NCBI RefSeq assembly: GCF_002237595.1
Contig: NZ_CP022529.1
Coordinates: 1,240,001 to 1,304,000 of the forward strand
Source: Labrenzia sp. VG12
Lineage (GTDB): Bacteria > Pseudomonadota > Alphaproteobacteria > Rhizobiales > Stappiaceae
Direction: 5' to 3'
DNA: 64,000 bases
How positions within the stretch are numbered: the stretch's first letter is position 1; each line of letters begins with the position of its first letter. A program made the position numbers and the translations under genes. Of this stretch, positions 38,181-47,681 are shown piece after piece. A model generated the notes under the pieces. The model saw only the letters and a list, made by a program, of their open reading frames with translations. It searched no databases and was not told the DNA's origin.

Positions 38181-38897
38181 GTGACGGACTTTACGCCAGG
38201 CAAAGAAAGAACAGAGCCCGCTCTGTTCCTGATCCACATCCTGACGGCGTCCGGAGCCCCGATTGCGCTTGTAGCCCTTCTTGCCGGCGCGCAGGGCAAC
38301 TGGGCGGAAATGTTCGCCTGGCTTGGACTGGCCTTTCTTGTTGACGGCATTGACGGGCCGCTGGCCCGACGCTTCAACATTGCCGAACGTCTTCCACGCT
38401 GGTCCGGTGCGTCGCTCGACTTCGTTATCGACTATGCCACCTATGTGTTCCTGCCGGCATTTGCGCTCTCCTGGAGCTTAATGCTGTCCTCGCCGTGGAA
38501 CTGGATCTGCGGTGGCCTCGTTGTCTTTACCGGTGCGCTCTATTTCGCCGACAACGGCATGAAGACGCCGGACGGATCCTTCAAGGGCTTTCCGGCCGGA
38601 TGGAACATGGTTGTTTTCGGCCTGATGGTTCTGTCGCCGTCAGAAGCCTTCACCATCGGCTTTGTCCTTCTGTGCTGCGCACTGACCTTTGCCCCGATCC
38701 GGTTCGTGCACCCGGTCCGCGTTCGCCGCTGGCGTTGGCTGACCTTGCCTGTCACGCTCCTGTGGATGGGGCTTGCGGCCTATGCCATCCTGAACGGCAT
38801 GACGCTCGAAGGATCCATTGCGACCGTCTTCACTGTTGCAAGCTTCTACCTTTTCCTCGTGTCCGCGGTTCAGCAGCTGCTTGATCGGGTCGACTGA
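38181..38897 (+). CDS. pcs: phosphatidylcholine synthase Pcs
   Basis: Makes phosphatidylcholine in one step from CDP-diacylglycerol and choline; a membrane enzyme typical of rhizobia, Brucella and relatives. The 238-residue protein has the CDP-alcohol phosphotransferase motif as DGIDGPLARR, then GASLDFVIDY, with six or more hydrophobic segments and the Pcs-specific SVHILTASG-like start (LIHILTASGAP). The GTG at 38181 with GAGGAC just upstream is preferred; an ATG at 38151 lacks a ribosome site. Confidence 0.9.
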   Translation: MTDFTPGKERTEPALFLIHILTASGAPIALVALLAGAQGNWAEMFAWLGLAFLVDGIDGPLARRFNIAERLPRWSGASLDFVIDYATYVFLPAFALSWSLMLSSPWNWICGGLVVFTGALYFADNGMKTPDGSFKGFPAGWNMVVFGLMVLSPSEAFTIGFVLLCCALTFAPIRFVHPVRVRRWRWLTLPVTLLWMGLAAYAILNGMTLEGSIATVFTVASFYLFLVSAVQQLLDRVD

Positions 38898-38938
38898 CCA
38901 CCATTTGAAAACGGCTGCCATGCCTTCTTGGCGAAAAC

Positions 38939-38960
38939 CTGTTTGTCTTTCGACAAACAG
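38939..38960 (+). terminator. hairpin after pcs
   Basis: A nine-base stem CTGTTTGTC / GACAAACAG with a TTTC tetraloop, followed by TTCCTT, 42 bases after the pcs stop. The T run is weak. Confidence 0.5.
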
Positions 38961-39066
38961 TTCCTTCAGTCACGGCCTTTTCTGACTTCAATGAAATCTC
39001 TATGGTTCCGGTTCGAGGCTGACAGTCGGTCAGCCGCGCATCAAACCAACAGGACCGGGGAAGAAG

Positions 39067-40044
39067 ATGGTTCAAGCGATCTGTGTGCACGAAACAGGCG
39101 GACCGGATGTCATGCGCTGGGAGCGCGTCGATGTTGGTGAACCAGGCCCCGGCGAGGCCCGCATCAGGCACACCGCGATCGGGCTCAATTTCATCGACAC
39201 CTACTTCCGTTCCGGTCTTTATCCGGCACCGAACGGCACGCCCTTCAGCCCCGGCAATGAAGGAGCTGGTCTGGTCCAGACCGTTGGCGAGGGTGTCACG
39301 CATCTGAAACCCGGTGATCGTGTTGCCTATGTCGGGCCTCTTGGGGCCTACGCGCAGGAACGCATCGTACCGGCGGACCGTCTGGTGGTCATCCCGGAGA
39401 GTATCGACGACAGAACAGCGGCCGGCATGATGCTGAAAGGCATGACCGCCCAATACCTCTTGCGCCAGACCTTTCGTGTTGGCCCGCAGACAACACTTCT
39501 GTTTCACGCGGCTGCCGGCGGTGTCGGTCTGATTGCCGGGCAGTGGGCGGCCCATCTCGGCGCCACCGTCATTGGCACGGCCGGATCGGAAGAAAAGATC
39601 GAGCTCGCCAGGGCCCACGGCTACCAGCACATGATCAACTACCGCACCGAAGATTTTGTCGAACGGGTCAGGGAGATAACCGGAGGCAAAGGCTGCGACG
39701 TTGTCTATGACAGCGTTGGCCAGGACACCTATCCAGGATCGCTTGACTGCCTGAAACCGCGTGGCCTCTGGGTCAGCTTTGGCCAGTCATCCGGACCGAT
39801 CACCGACTTCAACCTGGCCCTTCTGGCTCAGAAGGGGTCTCTCTTCGCAACGCGGCCGACGCTCTTCAACTACATCGCGACACGAGAAGACCTTGAGGCG
39901 ACGGCAGGCGAACTTTTCGATGTCGTGCAAAAGGGGATCGTCAAGATCGAGGTCAATCAGGAATATCGTCTTGCGGATGCGAAGCAGGCGCATCTGGACC
40001 TGGAAGGCCGCAAGACCACCGGCACCACCGTTCTCATCCCATAA
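39067..40044 (+). CDS. qor: NADPH:quinone oxidoreductase (QorA type)
   Basis: A 325-residue zinc-free medium-chain dehydrogenase matching E. coli Qor. Features include NFIDTYFRSGLYP, GNEGAGLV, the NADPH motif AAAGGVGLIAGQWA and VYDSVGQDTY. It performs one-electron reduction of quinones or reduces reactive carbonyls. The LysR regulator starts 13 bases downstream on the same strand, so the two may be co-transcribed although the regulator more likely serves the xdh locus. Confidence 0.92.
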   Translation: MVQAICVHETGGPDVMRWERVDVGEPGPGEARIRHTAIGLNFIDTYFRSGLYPAPNGTPFSPGNEGAGLVQTVGEGVTHLKPGDRVAYVGPLGAYAQERIVPADRLVVIPESIDDRTAAGMMLKGMTAQYLLRQTFRVGPQTTLLFHAAAGGVGLIAGQWAAHLGATVIGTAGSEEKIELARAHGYQHMINYRTEDFVERVREITGGKGCDVVYDSVGQDTYPGSLDCLKPRGLWVSFGQSSGPITDFNLALLAQKGSLFATRPTLFNYIATREDLEATAGELFDVVQKGIVKIEVNQEYRLADAKQAHLDLEGRKTTGTTVLIP

Positions 40045-40057
40045 GGCCCAACCCACG

Positions 40058-41008
40058 ATGTTGACAGGCCGGGCCCAGGATCTCTCGCGCAATCTCTATA
40101 GCCCGGCCATGCGCTACTTTCTGGCCGTTGCGGAAGCAGGATCCATCAGAGCAGCGTCGCGCGAACTCAACGTTGCGTCTTCCGCCGTCAATCGACAAAT
40201 CCTCTGGCTCGAGGAAGCCCTCGGATTGCAACTGTTCGACCGGGTCGGGAGACGCCTGCGCCTGTCCCAGGCGGGTGAACTCCTCCTTGCACACACACGC
40301 CGGACATTCTCGGACTTTGAAGGAACAGTTGCCGAACTTGACGCATTGAAAGGGCTGCGCCGCGGCACCGTGTCAATTGCCAGCGTGGAAAGCGTGGCGG
40401 AGAAACTACTGCCGGCGGTGATCAGCGGCTTCCGGCGGCGTTACCCGGGCATCCACGTGAACGTTGCAATCTCGTCGTCGCAGGAAGCTGCGCGCAAGGT
40501 CGAAGCAGCCGAGGCTGATGTCGGTTTCACGTTCGATCCGCCGGAAACCTCGGCTCTGACAATCTCCTTTCACCACGATCTGGTTATCGGTGCCCTGATG
40601 CGGCCGGACCATCCCCTGGCCGCTGTTTCAAGTCTCTCTCTGGTCGATTGTTTGAAGTTTCCGGTCGCTCTGCCGGCGGAGGGTCTTTCCCTCAGAACCC
40701 GGATCGACGTGGTCCGAAGAAGCATTCCCGGCGTCTCGCGCACCTATGTGGAGGCAAATTCACTGCGCCTGATGCGGGCCCTCGCGCGCGAGGAACAGGT
40801 TATCGGCTTCCAGACGCGGATCGGCTGCGAGGACGAGCTTGAGTCTGGCAAGCTCATCTTCAAACCTTTGACTGACAAGCCACTTCAGGCAGATCGCCTG
40901 TGTGTGGTAACCTCTTCCTTGAGAGCCCTGGCCCTCGCGCCAGGCATGTTCTTCGACCACGCCGTGTTCGCCTTAAAAGACCAACTTCCGGTGATTGATG
41001 CCAAATAG
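40058..41008 (+). CDS. LysR-family transcriptional regulator
   Basis: A 316-residue LysR regulator. The N-terminal helix-turn-helix covers about residues 14-72 (MRYFLAVAEAGSIRAASREL and VNRQILWLEEALG), followed by the effector-binding domain starting around residue 95. The ATG at 40058 follows AAGG with a long spacer; the upstream open frame overlaps qor. Located directly before the xdhABC genes, it is the natural candidate to control purine catabolism, responding perhaps to a purine (inference). Confidence 0.88.
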   Translation: MLTGRAQDLSRNLYSPAMRYFLAVAEAGSIRAASRELNVASSAVNRQILWLEEALGLQLFDRVGRRLRLSQAGELLLAHTRRTFSDFEGTVAELDALKGLRRGTVSIASVESVAEKLLPAVISGFRRRYPGIHVNVAISSSQEAARKVEAAEADVGFTFDPPETSALTISFHHDLVIGALMRPDHPLAAVSSLSLVDCLKFPVALPAEGLSLRTRIDVVRRSIPGVSRTYVEANSLRLMRALAREEQVIGFQTRIGCEDELESGKLIFKPLTDKPLQADRLCVVTSSLRALALAPGMFFDHAVFALKDQLPVIDAK

Positions 41009-41109
41009 GCATCATTGCGGTCTCAAATGAGCGCTTTGGTTCCGGATTTTTTTGAGGCACATTTTTTGTGACAGTTTTGCGGCAGAGTGCCGCACGAGGG
41101 AGACAGTCA

Positions 41110-41268
41110 ATGGCGCGTTTGGACACGCACGTTCTGGAAACTGCCCTGAACCGGCCCTGCGGCCCTTGTTCTGAACACCGGTGCCTACCGACGGCAACGG
41201 CGCTGTCTTCTTCTTCCGAATCTGGCAAAGCCATTCCCAACAGCAGGGAGGCACTGTCCGATGCGTGA
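41110..41268 (+). CDS. small Cys-containing ORF coupled to xdhA
   Basis: A 52-codon frame with a strong GAGGGAG seven bases before its ATG. Its TGA overlaps the xdhA start region (41261-41268), the pattern of translational coupling. The peptide contains three cysteines as RPCGPCSEHRC and a serine-rich stretch. No homologue is recognised. It could be a real small protein, a regulatory leader peptide, or chance. Confidence 0.35.
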   Translation: MARLDTHVLETALNRPCGPCSEHRCLPTATALSSSSESGKAIPNSREALSDA

Positions 41269-42745
41269 CACGATCCGTTTTCTAAAAGCCGGAAAAATCA
41301 TTGAACTCGAAGACGTCGGGCCAACGGAAACCCTGCTTGACTACTTGAGACTGCGCCGCAGGGAAACCGGCACGAAGGAAGGCTGCGGAGAGGGAGATTG
41401 CGGTGCCTGCACCGTTGCGCTCGGACGCCTGGTCGATGGCCGGCTCACCTACCAGCCCGTCAACAGCTGCATTCAGCTGCTCGGCATGATCGACGGTGCC
41501 GAGCTGGTGACGGTGGAAGATCTGGCCGAAGATGGCCGGCTTCATCCCGTTCAGGCGGCCATGGTCGAACTGCATGGGTCCCAATGCGGCTTTTGCACAC
41601 CGGGTTTCATCATGAGCCTTTTTACCCTCTATCACACCGAGGGCATGAGCAAATCCCGCAAGACTGTCACCGATTGGCTGGCAGGCAATCTGTGCCGGTG
41701 TACCGGATACCGGCCCATCGTCGATGCGGCACTGGAGGCGTGCTTCGAAGCCGCGGACGACGCATTTTCCTGGCGCGCCAAGGACACGCGCGAACACTTG
41801 CGGCGTCTTGCAGACGGGCGCGATGTTTTTATCGGTGACAGCGACCGGTTCTTCTCGGCACCGGCGACGCTCGACGGGTTGGCGGCGCTCTATGGCCAGC
41901 ACCCTGATGCGACCCTGGTCGCCGGTGCGACCGATGTCGGCCTTTGGGTCACGAAACAACTGCGCGAACTGCCGAAAATGATCTGGCTTGGCCGGGTCGA
42001 GGGGCTTGAGCGGGTCGAGGACAGTCCGTCCGGCGTCCTGATCGGCGCGACGGCAACATATCAGGCAACGGAACAGGCGATGACCGGGATCGCCGAAGAT
42101 CTTGGTGAATTGTGGCGGCGGATTGGTTCCAAGCAGGTGAGGGCGTCCGGCACCGTGGGGGGCAACATCGCCAACGGGTCACCCATCGGCGATACACCTC
42201 CGGCACTGATCGCGCTCGGCGCCACGCTTGAACTCAGCTCTGCCGAAACGTCTCGCGCCTTGCCAATCGAGGAGTTTTTCATCGACTACGGCAAGCAGGA
42301 CCGACACACCGGGGAATTTGTCACCGGTCTGTTCGTCCCCCGTCTGTCTGCCAATCAGGCCTTCCGGTGTTACAAGATATCCAAGCGTTTCGATCAGGAT
42401 ATCTCTTCCGTTATGGGGGCATTCAGACTGACGGTCGACGAGGCGGGAACGATCACGGATGCCCGCATTGCCTATGGCGGCATGGCCGGCACGCCGAAAC
42501 GCGCACGGGGTGCCGAAGCGGCCTTGAAAGGCGCATCCCTGGAAGATCCCTCGACCTGGGGTGAGGCAATGCAGGCGCTCTTGAGCGACTACACACCGAT
42601 GACCGACATGCGGGCAAGCGCTGAGTATCGCATGGAAACGGCCCGCGCCTTGCTTGCAAAGGCGCTCATGGAGATGAGTGGTACGCCCCCTGGACAGATC
42701 AGGGTTCTGGCACAACGGGAGGCTGGCAATGACCGCGCCGCTTGA
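41261..42745 (+). CDS. xdhA: xanthine dehydrogenase small subunit XdhA
   Basis: Carries the two 2Fe-2S clusters and FAD of the heterodimeric xanthine dehydrogenase, which oxidises hypoxanthine and xanthine to urate. The 494-residue protein has the plant-ferredoxin cluster CGEGDCGACTV near residue 45, the second cluster CGFCTPGF and CRCTGYRP, then the FAD domain with LVAGATDVGLW and TVGGNIANGSPIGD, and a CO-dehydrogenase-flavoprotein C-terminal domain. GGGAGG precedes the ATG. It overlaps xdhB. Confidence 0.96.
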   Translation: MRDTIRFLKAGKIIELEDVGPTETLLDYLRLRRRETGTKEGCGEGDCGACTVALGRLVDGRLTYQPVNSCIQLLGMIDGAELVTVEDLAEDGRLHPVQAAMVELHGSQCGFCTPGFIMSLFTLYHTEGMSKSRKTVTDWLAGNLCRCTGYRPIVDAALEACFEAADDAFSWRAKDTREHLRRLADGRDVFIGDSDRFFSAPATLDGLAALYGQHPDATLVAGATDVGLWVTKQLRELPKMIWLGRVEGLERVEDSPSGVLIGATATYQATEQAMTGIAEDLGELWRRIGSKQVRASGTVGGNIANGSPIGDTPPALIALGATLELSSAETSRALPIEEFFIDYGKQDRHTGEFVTGLFVPRLSANQAFRCYKISKRFDQDISSVMGAFRLTVDEAGTITDARIAYGGMAGTPKRARGAEAALKGASLEDPSTWGEAMQALLSDYTPMTDMRASAEYRMETARALLAKALMEMSGTPPGQIRVLAQREAGNDRAA

Positions 42746-45065
42746 CCCGAACGAGATGACCGCCCCGCTCAAGACGGTACGCAAGGCCTTGCCGCATGAC
42801 AGCGCGGAAAAACATGTGTCGGGTACCGCCACCTATATCGACGACATGGTGGAGCCCCTCGACACACTGCACGTGGTTCCGGGCTGGTGCCGAAACGCGG
42901 TCCGAGGCCGCGTCCAGTCGGTAGACCTTGAAGATGTCGTCAATACACCTGGCGTAATTGCTGTTCTGACGGCCGCCGATGTCCCCGGCACCAACGACTG
43001 TTCTTCGGCCTTCGGCGATGACCCGGTTCTGGCGACAGACGACATCCTGTTTTACGGCCAGGTGGTATTTGCGGTGGTGGCCGAAACGCGCGAGGCAGCC
43101 CGCAAAGCTGCGCTCAAGGCGAAGATAGACGTCACGCCCATCACGCCGATCCTGACCGCGGACGACGCCGTTGATGCTGACACGACCGTCTTGCCGGACT
43201 ACCAGTTCCGTCGCGGTTCGCCGGAAACGGGCATGAATGCGGCCGAAGAGATCCAGTCGGGCTCCATGAGGATCGGAGGCCAGGAGCATTTTTATCTGGA
43301 AGGCCAGGTCGCCATGGCTCAGCCGCAGGAAGATGGCGGCATGCTGGTCCATTCCTCGACCCAGCATCCGACCGAAATCCAGCACACGGTTGCCAAGGTG
43401 CTCGGCGTCCCGGACGCAGCCATAACGGCGGAAGTGCGCCGCATGGGCGGCGGTTTTGGCGGCAAGGAATCGCAGGCCAACCAGTGGGCCGCCCTTGCAG
43501 CGCTTGCAGCCCGCAAGACCGGCCGAACCTGCAAACTGCGTCTCGACCGGGACGACGACATGATCATGACCGGCAAACGGCATGATTTCAAAGTCAACTG
43601 GAAGGTCGGTCACAACAGTGAAGGCCGTATCCGCGCCGTCGACATGGAGTTTTTGTCAAGGTGCGGCTATTCGGTCGATCTCTCTCTTGGAGTCAATGAC
43701 AGGACGCTGTTTCACGCCGATTCCAGCTATTTTTATCCGGACGCCCTGATCCGTTCCCGCCGCCTGCGCACCGACACTTGTTCCAACACCGCCTTCCGCG
43801 GCTTTGGCGGTCCGCAAGGCATGCTGGCAGCCGAACGCATGATCGATGCCATCGCGATCCGCCTTGGCAAGGACCCGCTCGAGATCCGCAAGCTGAATTT
43901 CTATGATGGTGAGCGGAACCTGACGCCCTATGGCATGCCGGTGGAAGAATATGAGGTCATGCACGACCTGATCGCGCAGTTGGAAACCAGCTCGAACTAT
44001 TGGGAGCGGCGCGAGGCGATCAATAGCTTCAATGCGGAAAACGCCGTCCTCAAAAAGGGGCTGGCCCTGACACCGGTCAAGTTCGGCATTTCCTTCACCC
44101 TGAAACATCTGAACCAGGCCGGCGCCCTGGTGCATCTTTATACCGACGGATCCGTTCATCTGAACCATGGCGGCACCGAGATGGGGCAGGGGCTTTACCA
44201 GAAGGTTGCCCAGGTGGTGGCCGAGGAGTTCGGCATCACGCTCGACAGGGTACGCATCACCGCGACCAACACCTCCAAGGTGCCGAACACGGCCCCGACG
44301 GCTGCCTCCTCCGGCACCGATCTGAATGCCATGGCTGCCAAGATTGCGGCCAGGGAAATCAAGAACCGCCTGATCACCTTCCTTTGCGAACAGCATCAAT
44401 GCGGGCCGGAAGCCATTCATTTTGGCGACAACAAGGTACTGATCGGCAATCAGGCTTTCACGCTCGCCGAAGTCGCCAAGCTGGCCCACATGGCCCGGAT
44501 CCAGATGTCTCATGCTGGGTTCTACGCAACGCCCGGCATCACCTGGGACCGGGACAGCGCCACCGGCCGCCCGTTTTTCTACTTCGCCTTTGGCGGTGCC
44601 TGTGCCGAGGTCACCATCGATACGATGACCGGTGAAATGACGGTCGACCGCGTCGATATCCTGCATGATGTCGGCCATTCCCTGAACCCGGCAATCGACC
44701 TTGGTCAGATCGAAGGCGGTTTTGTCCAGGGCATGGGCTGGCTGACGACAGAAGAACTGGTCTGGGACGAAGAAGGTCGCCTGCGCACCCACGCGCCCAG
44801 CACCTACAAGATCCCGACCGCTTCCGACATTCCGGAGGCGTTTTCCGTTGACCTTTATGAGGGCAGCGGCAACCCGCAGGCAACGGTCTACCGGTCCAAG
44901 GCCGTTGGCGAACCGCCGGTCATGCTGGCCAATGCCGTCTTCTGTGCCATCAACGATGCGGTTGCGAGCCTGGTTCCTGGTGAAGTCCCCAATCTGGATG
45001 CACCTGCGACCCCCGAGGCAATCATGCGCGCAGTTCAGGACATGCGCCGGAGGAAGACCGGCTGA
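42729..45065 (+). CDS. xdhB: xanthine dehydrogenase large subunit XdhB
   Basis: The molybdopterin-containing catalytic subunit, 778 residues. Mo-cofactor and substrate motifs are GGGFGGKESQ, the arginine loop NTAFRGFGGPQGM and GQIEGGFVQGMGW. The catalytic glutamate is in VGEPPVMLA near the C-terminus, as in bovine XDH Glu1261. GGGAGG lies five bases before the ATG at 42729, within the xdhA end; the two genes overlap by 17 bases. The stop overlaps the xdhC start. Confidence 0.96.
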   Translation: MTAPLDPNEMTAPLKTVRKALPHDSAEKHVSGTATYIDDMVEPLDTLHVVPGWCRNAVRGRVQSVDLEDVVNTPGVIAVLTAADVPGTNDCSSAFGDDPVLATDDILFYGQVVFAVVAETREAARKAALKAKIDVTPITPILTADDAVDADTTVLPDYQFRRGSPETGMNAAEEIQSGSMRIGGQEHFYLEGQVAMAQPQEDGGMLVHSSTQHPTEIQHTVAKVLGVPDAAITAEVRRMGGGFGGKESQANQWAALAALAARKTGRTCKLRLDRDDDMIMTGKRHDFKVNWKVGHNSEGRIRAVDMEFLSRCGYSVDLSLGVNDRTLFHADSSYFYPDALIRSRRLRTDTCSNTAFRGFGGPQGMLAAERMIDAIAIRLGKDPLEIRKLNFYDGERNLTPYGMPVEEYEVMHDLIAQLETSSNYWERREAINSFNAENAVLKKGLALTPVKFGISFTLKHLNQAGALVHLYTDGSVHLNHGGTEMGQGLYQKVAQVVAEEFGITLDRVRITATNTSKVPNTAPTAASSGTDLNAMAAKIAAREIKNRLITFLCEQHQCGPEAIHFGDNKVLIGNQAFTLAEVAKLAHMARIQMSHAGFYATPGITWDRDSATGRPFFYFAFGGACAEVTIDTMTGEMTVDRVDILHDVGHSLNPAIDLGQIEGGFVQGMGWLTTEELVWDEEGRLRTHAPSTYKIPTASDIPEAFSVDLYEGSGNPQATVYRSKAVGEPPVMLANAVFCAINDAVASLVPGEVPNLDAPATPEAIMRAVQDMRRRKTG

Positions 45066-46060
45066 TGCGGACCTGGGCGCACATTGCTGCTTGTCTGGAT
45101 CGCGGTGAGCCTTGCGCGCTGGTGACGGTTGCCCGTGTCGACGGCTCGACGCCGCGAGAAGCCGGAGCGCGCATGGTGGTTGCCGCCGATAGGTCTTTTT
45201 ACGGCACAATTGGCGGCGGCACGCTGGAGTTTGAAATCATTCGCAAGGCGGCCCGAGCTACCGAAACCGGCAGATCCTGTTTCTCGCTGCAGACCGTCTC
45301 TCTGGGCCCGGACCTCGGTCAATGTTGTGGTGGCCGCGCCAGAATTGCGATGGAAATCTTCACGCAGGAAAAACGTGACGAGGTGTACAGGCTGGCAGAG
45401 CTGGAAGCAGGCGGAAGTCCGTTTAGTACACAGGCTGTGGTCACAGACAGCGTAACCGGCCCCAGGCAAGAGCAGGACCAGCCGGCGAACAGTCCTTTTT
45501 TGCTGCACACTGATCAAAAAAGCGGCGCCGAACTGCTTGTTGAGCGGTTTGGCGAATGGCGCCGGCCGCTGTTTCTGTTCGGGGCAGGTCACGTCGGCAA
45601 GGCTCTGGTCCTGGCGCTTGCCCAGCAACCGTTCGATGTCACCTGGATAGACAGCCGGAAAGAGCAGTTTCCAGGCCCGGTTCCGGCCAATACCCGCAAG
45701 ATCGCGGCAACCGATCCGGCGGTTGAGCTCGACCGGGCTCCCGCCGATGCCTTTGTATTGGCCATGACCCATTCGCACGCGCTTGATGAGGACATCATGG
45801 CACGTGCCTTGCTAATGCAACGCTTTGCCTATTGCGGGGTCATCGGGTCCGAGACCAAACGGGCCCGGTTCCGCAATCGCCTTAAATCGCGAGGACTGGA
45901 CGAAGCGTTGATTGCAAACATGATCTGCCCGGTCGGGGTGACGGCACTCAAATCAAAACAACCGGCAGCGATTGCCGCAGGCATCGCCGTCGACCTGTTG
46001 ATCCGGGATGAAGAACTTCAACAACAAGCCGCGGCAGGCGGGAGACTTGCTCACAACTGA
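45065..46060 (+). CDS. xdhC: xanthine dehydrogenase accessory protein XdhC
   Basis: Binds molybdenum cofactor and inserts its sulfurated form into XdhB. The 331-residue protein has the XdhC N-terminal domain with GGGTLEFEI and QCCGGRARIAME, and a Rossmann-like domain FGAGHVGKALVLAL with IGSETKRARF. Its ATG overlaps the xdhB stop in TGATG. The following ABC gene begins within or just past its end, tying cofactor insertion to the purine module. Confidence 0.94.
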   Translation: MRTWAHIAACLDRGEPCALVTVARVDGSTPREAGARMVVAADRSFYGTIGGGTLEFEIIRKAARATETGRSCFSLQTVSLGPDLGQCCGGRARIAMEIFTQEKRDEVYRLAELEAGGSPFSTQAVVTDSVTGPRQEQDQPANSPFLLHTDQKSGAELLVERFGEWRRPLFLFGAGHVGKALVLALAQQPFDVTWIDSRKEQFPGPVPANTRKIAATDPAVELDRAPADAFVLAMTHSHALDEDIMARALLMQRFAYCGVIGSETKRARFRNRLKSRGLDEALIANMICPVGVTALKSKQPAAIAAGIAVDLLIRDEELQQQAAAGGRLAHN

Positions 46061-46097
46061 CGGCCAGTCAGTGAGGCGGCACGCTAAGGGGGACAGT

Positions 46098-47681
46098 TTG
46101 GCGGATACGATGACTTCAGAGGCGGAAAAGGGCAGCGACTCGCAGGACAGATCCGAAAAGGACACCTTGCTGGATGCACGCGGACTGACCAAGCGCTTTG
46201 GCGACATTCTCGCCAATGACAATGTGGATCTGATGATCAACAAGGGCGAAATTCATGCGCTCCTGGGCGAGAATGGCGCCGGAAAATCCACGCTGGTCAA
46301 GATGTTCTATGGCTCGCTAGAACCGGACGGTGGCGAAATCCACTGGAACGGCAGGCGCGTCGACATAGGCAACCCGGCAGTGGCAAGAGAACTCGGCATC
46401 GGTATGGTGTTCCAGCACTTCTCGCTGTTTGAGGCCCTGAACGTTGTTGAAAACATCGCGCTCGCGCTGCCCAATCCGGGCAACATGGCCGAGCTTGCCA
46501 AAAAGATCGAAATTGTCTCGCGCGACTACGGCCTGCCATTGAACCCGCAGGACGTTGTTGCAGACCTTCCCGTCGGCATCCGCCAGCGCATCGAGATCGT
46601 TCGGTGCCTGTTGCAGGAGCCCCGGCTGATCATCATGGACGAACCCACATCCGTGCTGACACCCCAGGAGGCCGACCAGCTGTTTCTGACACTGGAACGG
46701 CTGGCGGGGGAGGGCTGCGCGGTCCTTTACATCAGCCACCGGCTGGAAGAGGTGAAGCGCATCTGCCACCACGCCACGATCCTGCGTCATGGCCAGGTGG
46801 TGCGCGAATGTGATCCCACGAAGGAAACACCGGCCTCTCTGGCCAGCATGATGGTCGGCTCCGATGTAGCTGCAGTCAGTGCAAGCGAGCAGAAACCGGA
46901 TATCGGCGACGTGCGCCTGGGACTGAAGGGGCTGTCGGCAAGGGCTTCAACTCCCTTTGCGACTGCGCTCAACAACATTTCCCTGGATCTGAGATCGGGT
47001 GAAGTGGTGGCCATCGCGGGAGTCGCCGGCAACGGACAGGGCGAATTGTTCGACGCAATTTCAGGTGAAATGCAAGTCGCAGCTGCCATGGTCGAGTTGG
47101 ACGGCAAAGCCTGTGGCACAAGAAACATCACCTGGCGGCGCAAACAGAATGCTGCCTTCGTGCCGGAAGAACGGCTCGGCCATGGGGCCGTCCCGGGCAT
47201 GAAGCTGTCACAGAACATCGTTCTGACCCGGCACAGCACGGGCGACGGTCTTGTCAGTGGCGGTCTGGTTTCCGCAGCCCAGGCCGGCACAATGGAAAAA
47301 CGCATCAAGCAGAATTTTGATGTGCGCATGTCCCACGACGATCCGGAAGCGCGCTCATTGTCAGGCGGCAACCTGCAAAAATTCGTTGTCGGCCGCGAGC
47401 TCGACCGCGAACCGGGTGTTCTGGTCGTCAACCAGCCAACCTGGGGCGTCGACGCCGGAGCCGCCGCTCTCATCCGGCAGGCTCTTATCGACCTTGCCCG
47501 CGCCGGGTCAGCCGTTCTGGTGATCAGCCAGGACCTCGATGAAATCTTTGAAATTGCAGATCGGATCGCCGTGATCTCCAGAGGATATCTCTCCGAAGCG
47601 GAACCTGCTGCCGACATGACCCGTGAACGGGTTGGCTTGCTTATGGCCGGCGGCGCAGAAACACAAGGGGAGGTCGCCTGA
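46098..47681 (+). CDS. ABC transporter ATPase with two nucleotide-binding domains (BMP/nucleoside type)
   Basis: A 527-residue fusion of two ATP-binding cassettes, as in RbsA/NupO-type importers. The first Walker A is GENGAGKST, with LPVGIRQRIEI as signature and LIIMDEPTS as Walker B; the second half has GVAGNGQGE, the signature SGGNLQKF and a weak Walker B (VLVVNQPTWG). It powers the two permeases that follow. Start choice: the TTG at 46098 has AAGGGGGA upstream; an ATG at 46110 or one at 46008 inside xdhC are alternatives. Confidence 0.9.
   Translation: MADTMTSEAEKGSDSQDRSEKDTLLDARGLTKRFGDILANDNVDLMINKGEIHALLGENGAGKSTLVKMFYGSLEPDGGEIHWNGRRVDIGNPAVARELGIGMVFQHFSLFEALNVVENIALALPNPGNMAELAKKIEIVSRDYGLPLNPQDVVADLPVGIRQRIEIVRCLLQEPRLIIMDEPTSVLTPQEADQLFLTLERLAGEGCAVLYISHRLEEVKRICHHATILRHGQVVRECDPTKETPASLASMMVGSDVAAVSASEQKPDIGDVRLGLKGLSARASTPFATALNNISLDLRSGEVVAIAGVAGNGQGELFDAISGEMQVAAAMVELDGKACGTRNITWRRKQNAAFVPEERLGHGAVPGMKLSQNIVLTRHSTGDGLVSGGLVSAAQAGTMEKRIKQNFDVRMSHDDPEARSLSGGNLQKFVVGRELDREPGVLVVNQPTWGVDAGAAALIRQALIDLARAGSAVLVISQDLDEIFEIADRIAVISRGYLSEAEPAADMTRERVGLLMAGGAETQGEVA

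Noticed and set aside
43656..45209. Minus-strand open frame of 517 codons opposite xdhB
   Set aside because: Shadow of the catalytic subunit in a codon-biased GC-rich gene; no ribosome site or motif.
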